From NCBI GenBank assembly GCA_046295975.1, contig JBKBMG010000002.1, forward strand, positions 189,933 through 253,932: 64,000 nucleotides of DNA. The letters are read 5' to 3'. The position numbers and the translations under genes were made by a program. Below are positions 62,849-64,000 of this stretch, piece by piece; the first letter of the stretch is position 1, and every line of letters begins with the position of its first letter. Below the pieces are notes generated by a model. It was not told the DNA's origin, ran no database searches, and saw nothing but the letters and a program-made list of their open reading frames with translations. Source of the stretch: UBA2357 sp046295975 (GTDB taxonomy: Bacteria > Pseudomonadota > Gammaproteobacteria > Burkholderiales > Rhodocyclaceae).

Positions 62849-63876
62849 CACGAACCTCTCTCGTGAAGCTCGGAGTACGCCGAAGTGTATTTCTGAAGCA
62901 TTGCTTCAACGCTGAAACGCTGCACCGCACGGTTTCTCCCCTGCTGCGCGAGACGGGTTCTGTACTCCGCGTCAACCGCAACTTGCCTTATCGCCATGGC
63001 AAAGTCGAGAGGGTCGTCGGGTCTGCACAATCTACCTGTTACTCCGTCTTCAACAATCTCCGGTATCGATGAGCAGCGCGTCGCAACCACCGGCACGCCA
63101 CATGCCATGGCCTCGGCGGCGACAAGGCCGAAACCTTCGCTACGCGTGGGAAACAAGAGTGCGTCGGCCGACTGCATCGTGGTAACGAGGGCTCGCTCGC
63201 CATGCAATCGACCAATATCGCGCATATTGTCAGGCATCGTGCGCTTATGCCTCTCGGCCGCGGGCCCACCGGTGTAATACAGTTCAAACCCATTGCCCAA
63301 CTGACGCATGATGGGGGTGAGCAAGTCCACACCTTTGAGCGCTCTCCAGCTTCCTACGTACAGCAAGCGGAAAGGGGCGCCTTCCCTGCGCTCGCGCTCG
63401 ATCGGTCGAAAGACGTCCGTATCGATGCCGTTGTAGATGACGTGCATGGGAACATCGAGCAGCGTCTTTCGGGATGTCTCTGAAACGAACTCGCTTACCG
63501 CTACGACGTAGTCAGCACGACCGAGTACCCGACGTTCATTGGGGGCGATCCAGTAGCGGTGATACGCCGCTCGGACACGTCCTTTATAAGTCATTGCCCC
63601 AGGATGATGCACAGCATGGTGTACCGTCGCGACCACCGGCACCCTAGTTGGCAGAAAGCGTATCGGCAGCCACGTATTGACATGAACGATATCCGCCCAC
63701 GGCGGTACCTCAGGGACGGCCACTGTCCACGGGGCGTATTCGGCACGCAGCGGCAACCAGGTGATGCCGGTGATCCAGCCACGCGCGCGTAGTTCGGATG
63801 CGAGCCGTTCGGTAAATACGTCAGTCCCAGTGCCTGCCCGTACGGCGAGAAACCAGATCGCCGGATTCGCTCTCAT
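62848..63876 (-). CDS. Family 4 glycosyltransferase (GT-B)
   Basis: Retaining glycosyltransferase of 342 residues. It has an N-terminal acceptor domain (GTDVFTERLASELRARGW, DIVHVNTWLPIRFLP, VVATVHHAVHHPGAM) and a C-terminal nucleotide-sugar domain with LLYVGSWRALKGVDLL and the EX7E motif in ADALLFPTRSEGFGLVAAEAMACGVPVVATR (spread over ~255-287). The ATG giving MRANPAIWFLAVRAGTGT is chosen; a TTG 26 codons upstream is possible. It is the first gene of a three-gene minus-strand unit. The last ~120 bases of the window upstream of it show no complete gene. Confidence 0.88.
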   Translation of the reverse strand: MRANPAIWFLAVRAGTGTDVFTERLASELRARGWITGITWLPLRAEYAPWTVAVPEVPPWADIVHVNTWLPIRFLPTRVPVVATVHHAVHHPGAMTYKGRVRAAYHRYWIAPNERRVLGRADYVVAVSEFVSETSRKTLLDVPMHVIYNGIDTDVFRPIERERREGAPFRLLYVGSWRALKGVDLLTPIMRQLGNGFELYYTGGPAAERHKRTMPDNMRDIGRLHGERALVTTMQSADALLFPTRSEGFGLVAAEAMACGVPVVATRCSSIPEIVEDGVTGRLCRPDDPLDFAMAIRQVAVDAEYRTRLAQQGRNRAVQRFSVEAMLQKYTSAYSELHERGS

Positions 63877-64000
63877 CGGACTACAAGGGCTTCCCCATTT
63901 GTCAAGCAATAGCTCCCCCTGACCGGCCGAGCGGACAATGATCTTCCTTGCCAAACAAATACCTTCCGAGTGAGCTGCAAACAGCGCGAGAACAACATGG

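Overview
The window is a compact, high-GC chromosomal segment of a Gram-negative bacterium. Gene content and order point to a betaproteobacterium, most likely Rhodocyclales (Azoarcus/Thauera/Aromatoleum type). This assignment is inferred from the encoded proteins and their order and was not checked by a search. No rRNA, tRNA, CRISPR array, transposase or prophage gene was seen. No stretch longer than about 300 bases lacks a gene.

Layout: (1) 1-6543, a complete isc iron-sulfur operon (second cysteine desulfurase, iscS, iscU, iscA, hscB, hscA, fdx, iscX) with a glutathione peroxidase appended and closed by a hairpin terminator. (2) 6658-12836, minus strand: orphan response regulator, prmB, dapE, a pilU-type ATPase, dapD, dapC. 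(3) 12935-20570, plus strand: smc, zipA, ligA, galU. (4) 20648-30546: typA, a thioinosine/thioadenosine phosphorylase, a small membrane protein behind a LexA-like box, radA coupled to a LysR regulator, lplT, and an overlapping tsaB-rimI-UDG run. (5) 30771-35526, plus strand: ompR-envZ, a truncated hemoglobin, yciB, yciI, bolA and a periplasmic parvulin. (6) 35578-44138: fatty-acid/acyl-CoA metabolism (acyl-CoA dehydrogenase, etfBA, TetR regulator, enoyl-CoA hydratase-like protein, acyl-CoA synthetase) plus a CbiM-like membrane protein and a TatD nuclease. (7) 44278-54023: an MCE/Mla-type lipid transporter, ppx and ppk divergently arranged with a Pho box, and relA. (8) 54296-58857: DMT and MFS exporters, mtfA, a short palindromic repeat element, a flavodoxin-like protein and a host-attachment-like protein. 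(9) 59070-63876: a visibly lower-GC polysaccharide cluster (two glycosyltransferases, a flippase, a methyltransferase and a sugar-kinase-like protein).

Most genes are housekeeping and sit in tightly overlapping operons (ATGA, TGATG and GTGA junctions). Functional themes are Fe-S assembly feeding Fe-S enzymes such as the type-4 UDG, lysine/peptidoglycan precursor synthesis, chromosome segregation and division, stress signalling (polyphosphate, ppGpp, OmpR/EnvZ), beta-oxidation with ETF, and envelope lipid/polysaccharide traffic. I did not find a clear new multi-gene system. The most interesting leads are the LexA-like box before a small membrane protein, the 145-bp palindromic element, the phased repeats between etfB and the TetR gene, the hydratase homologue lacking both catalytic glutamates, and the compositionally distinct right-end cluster.
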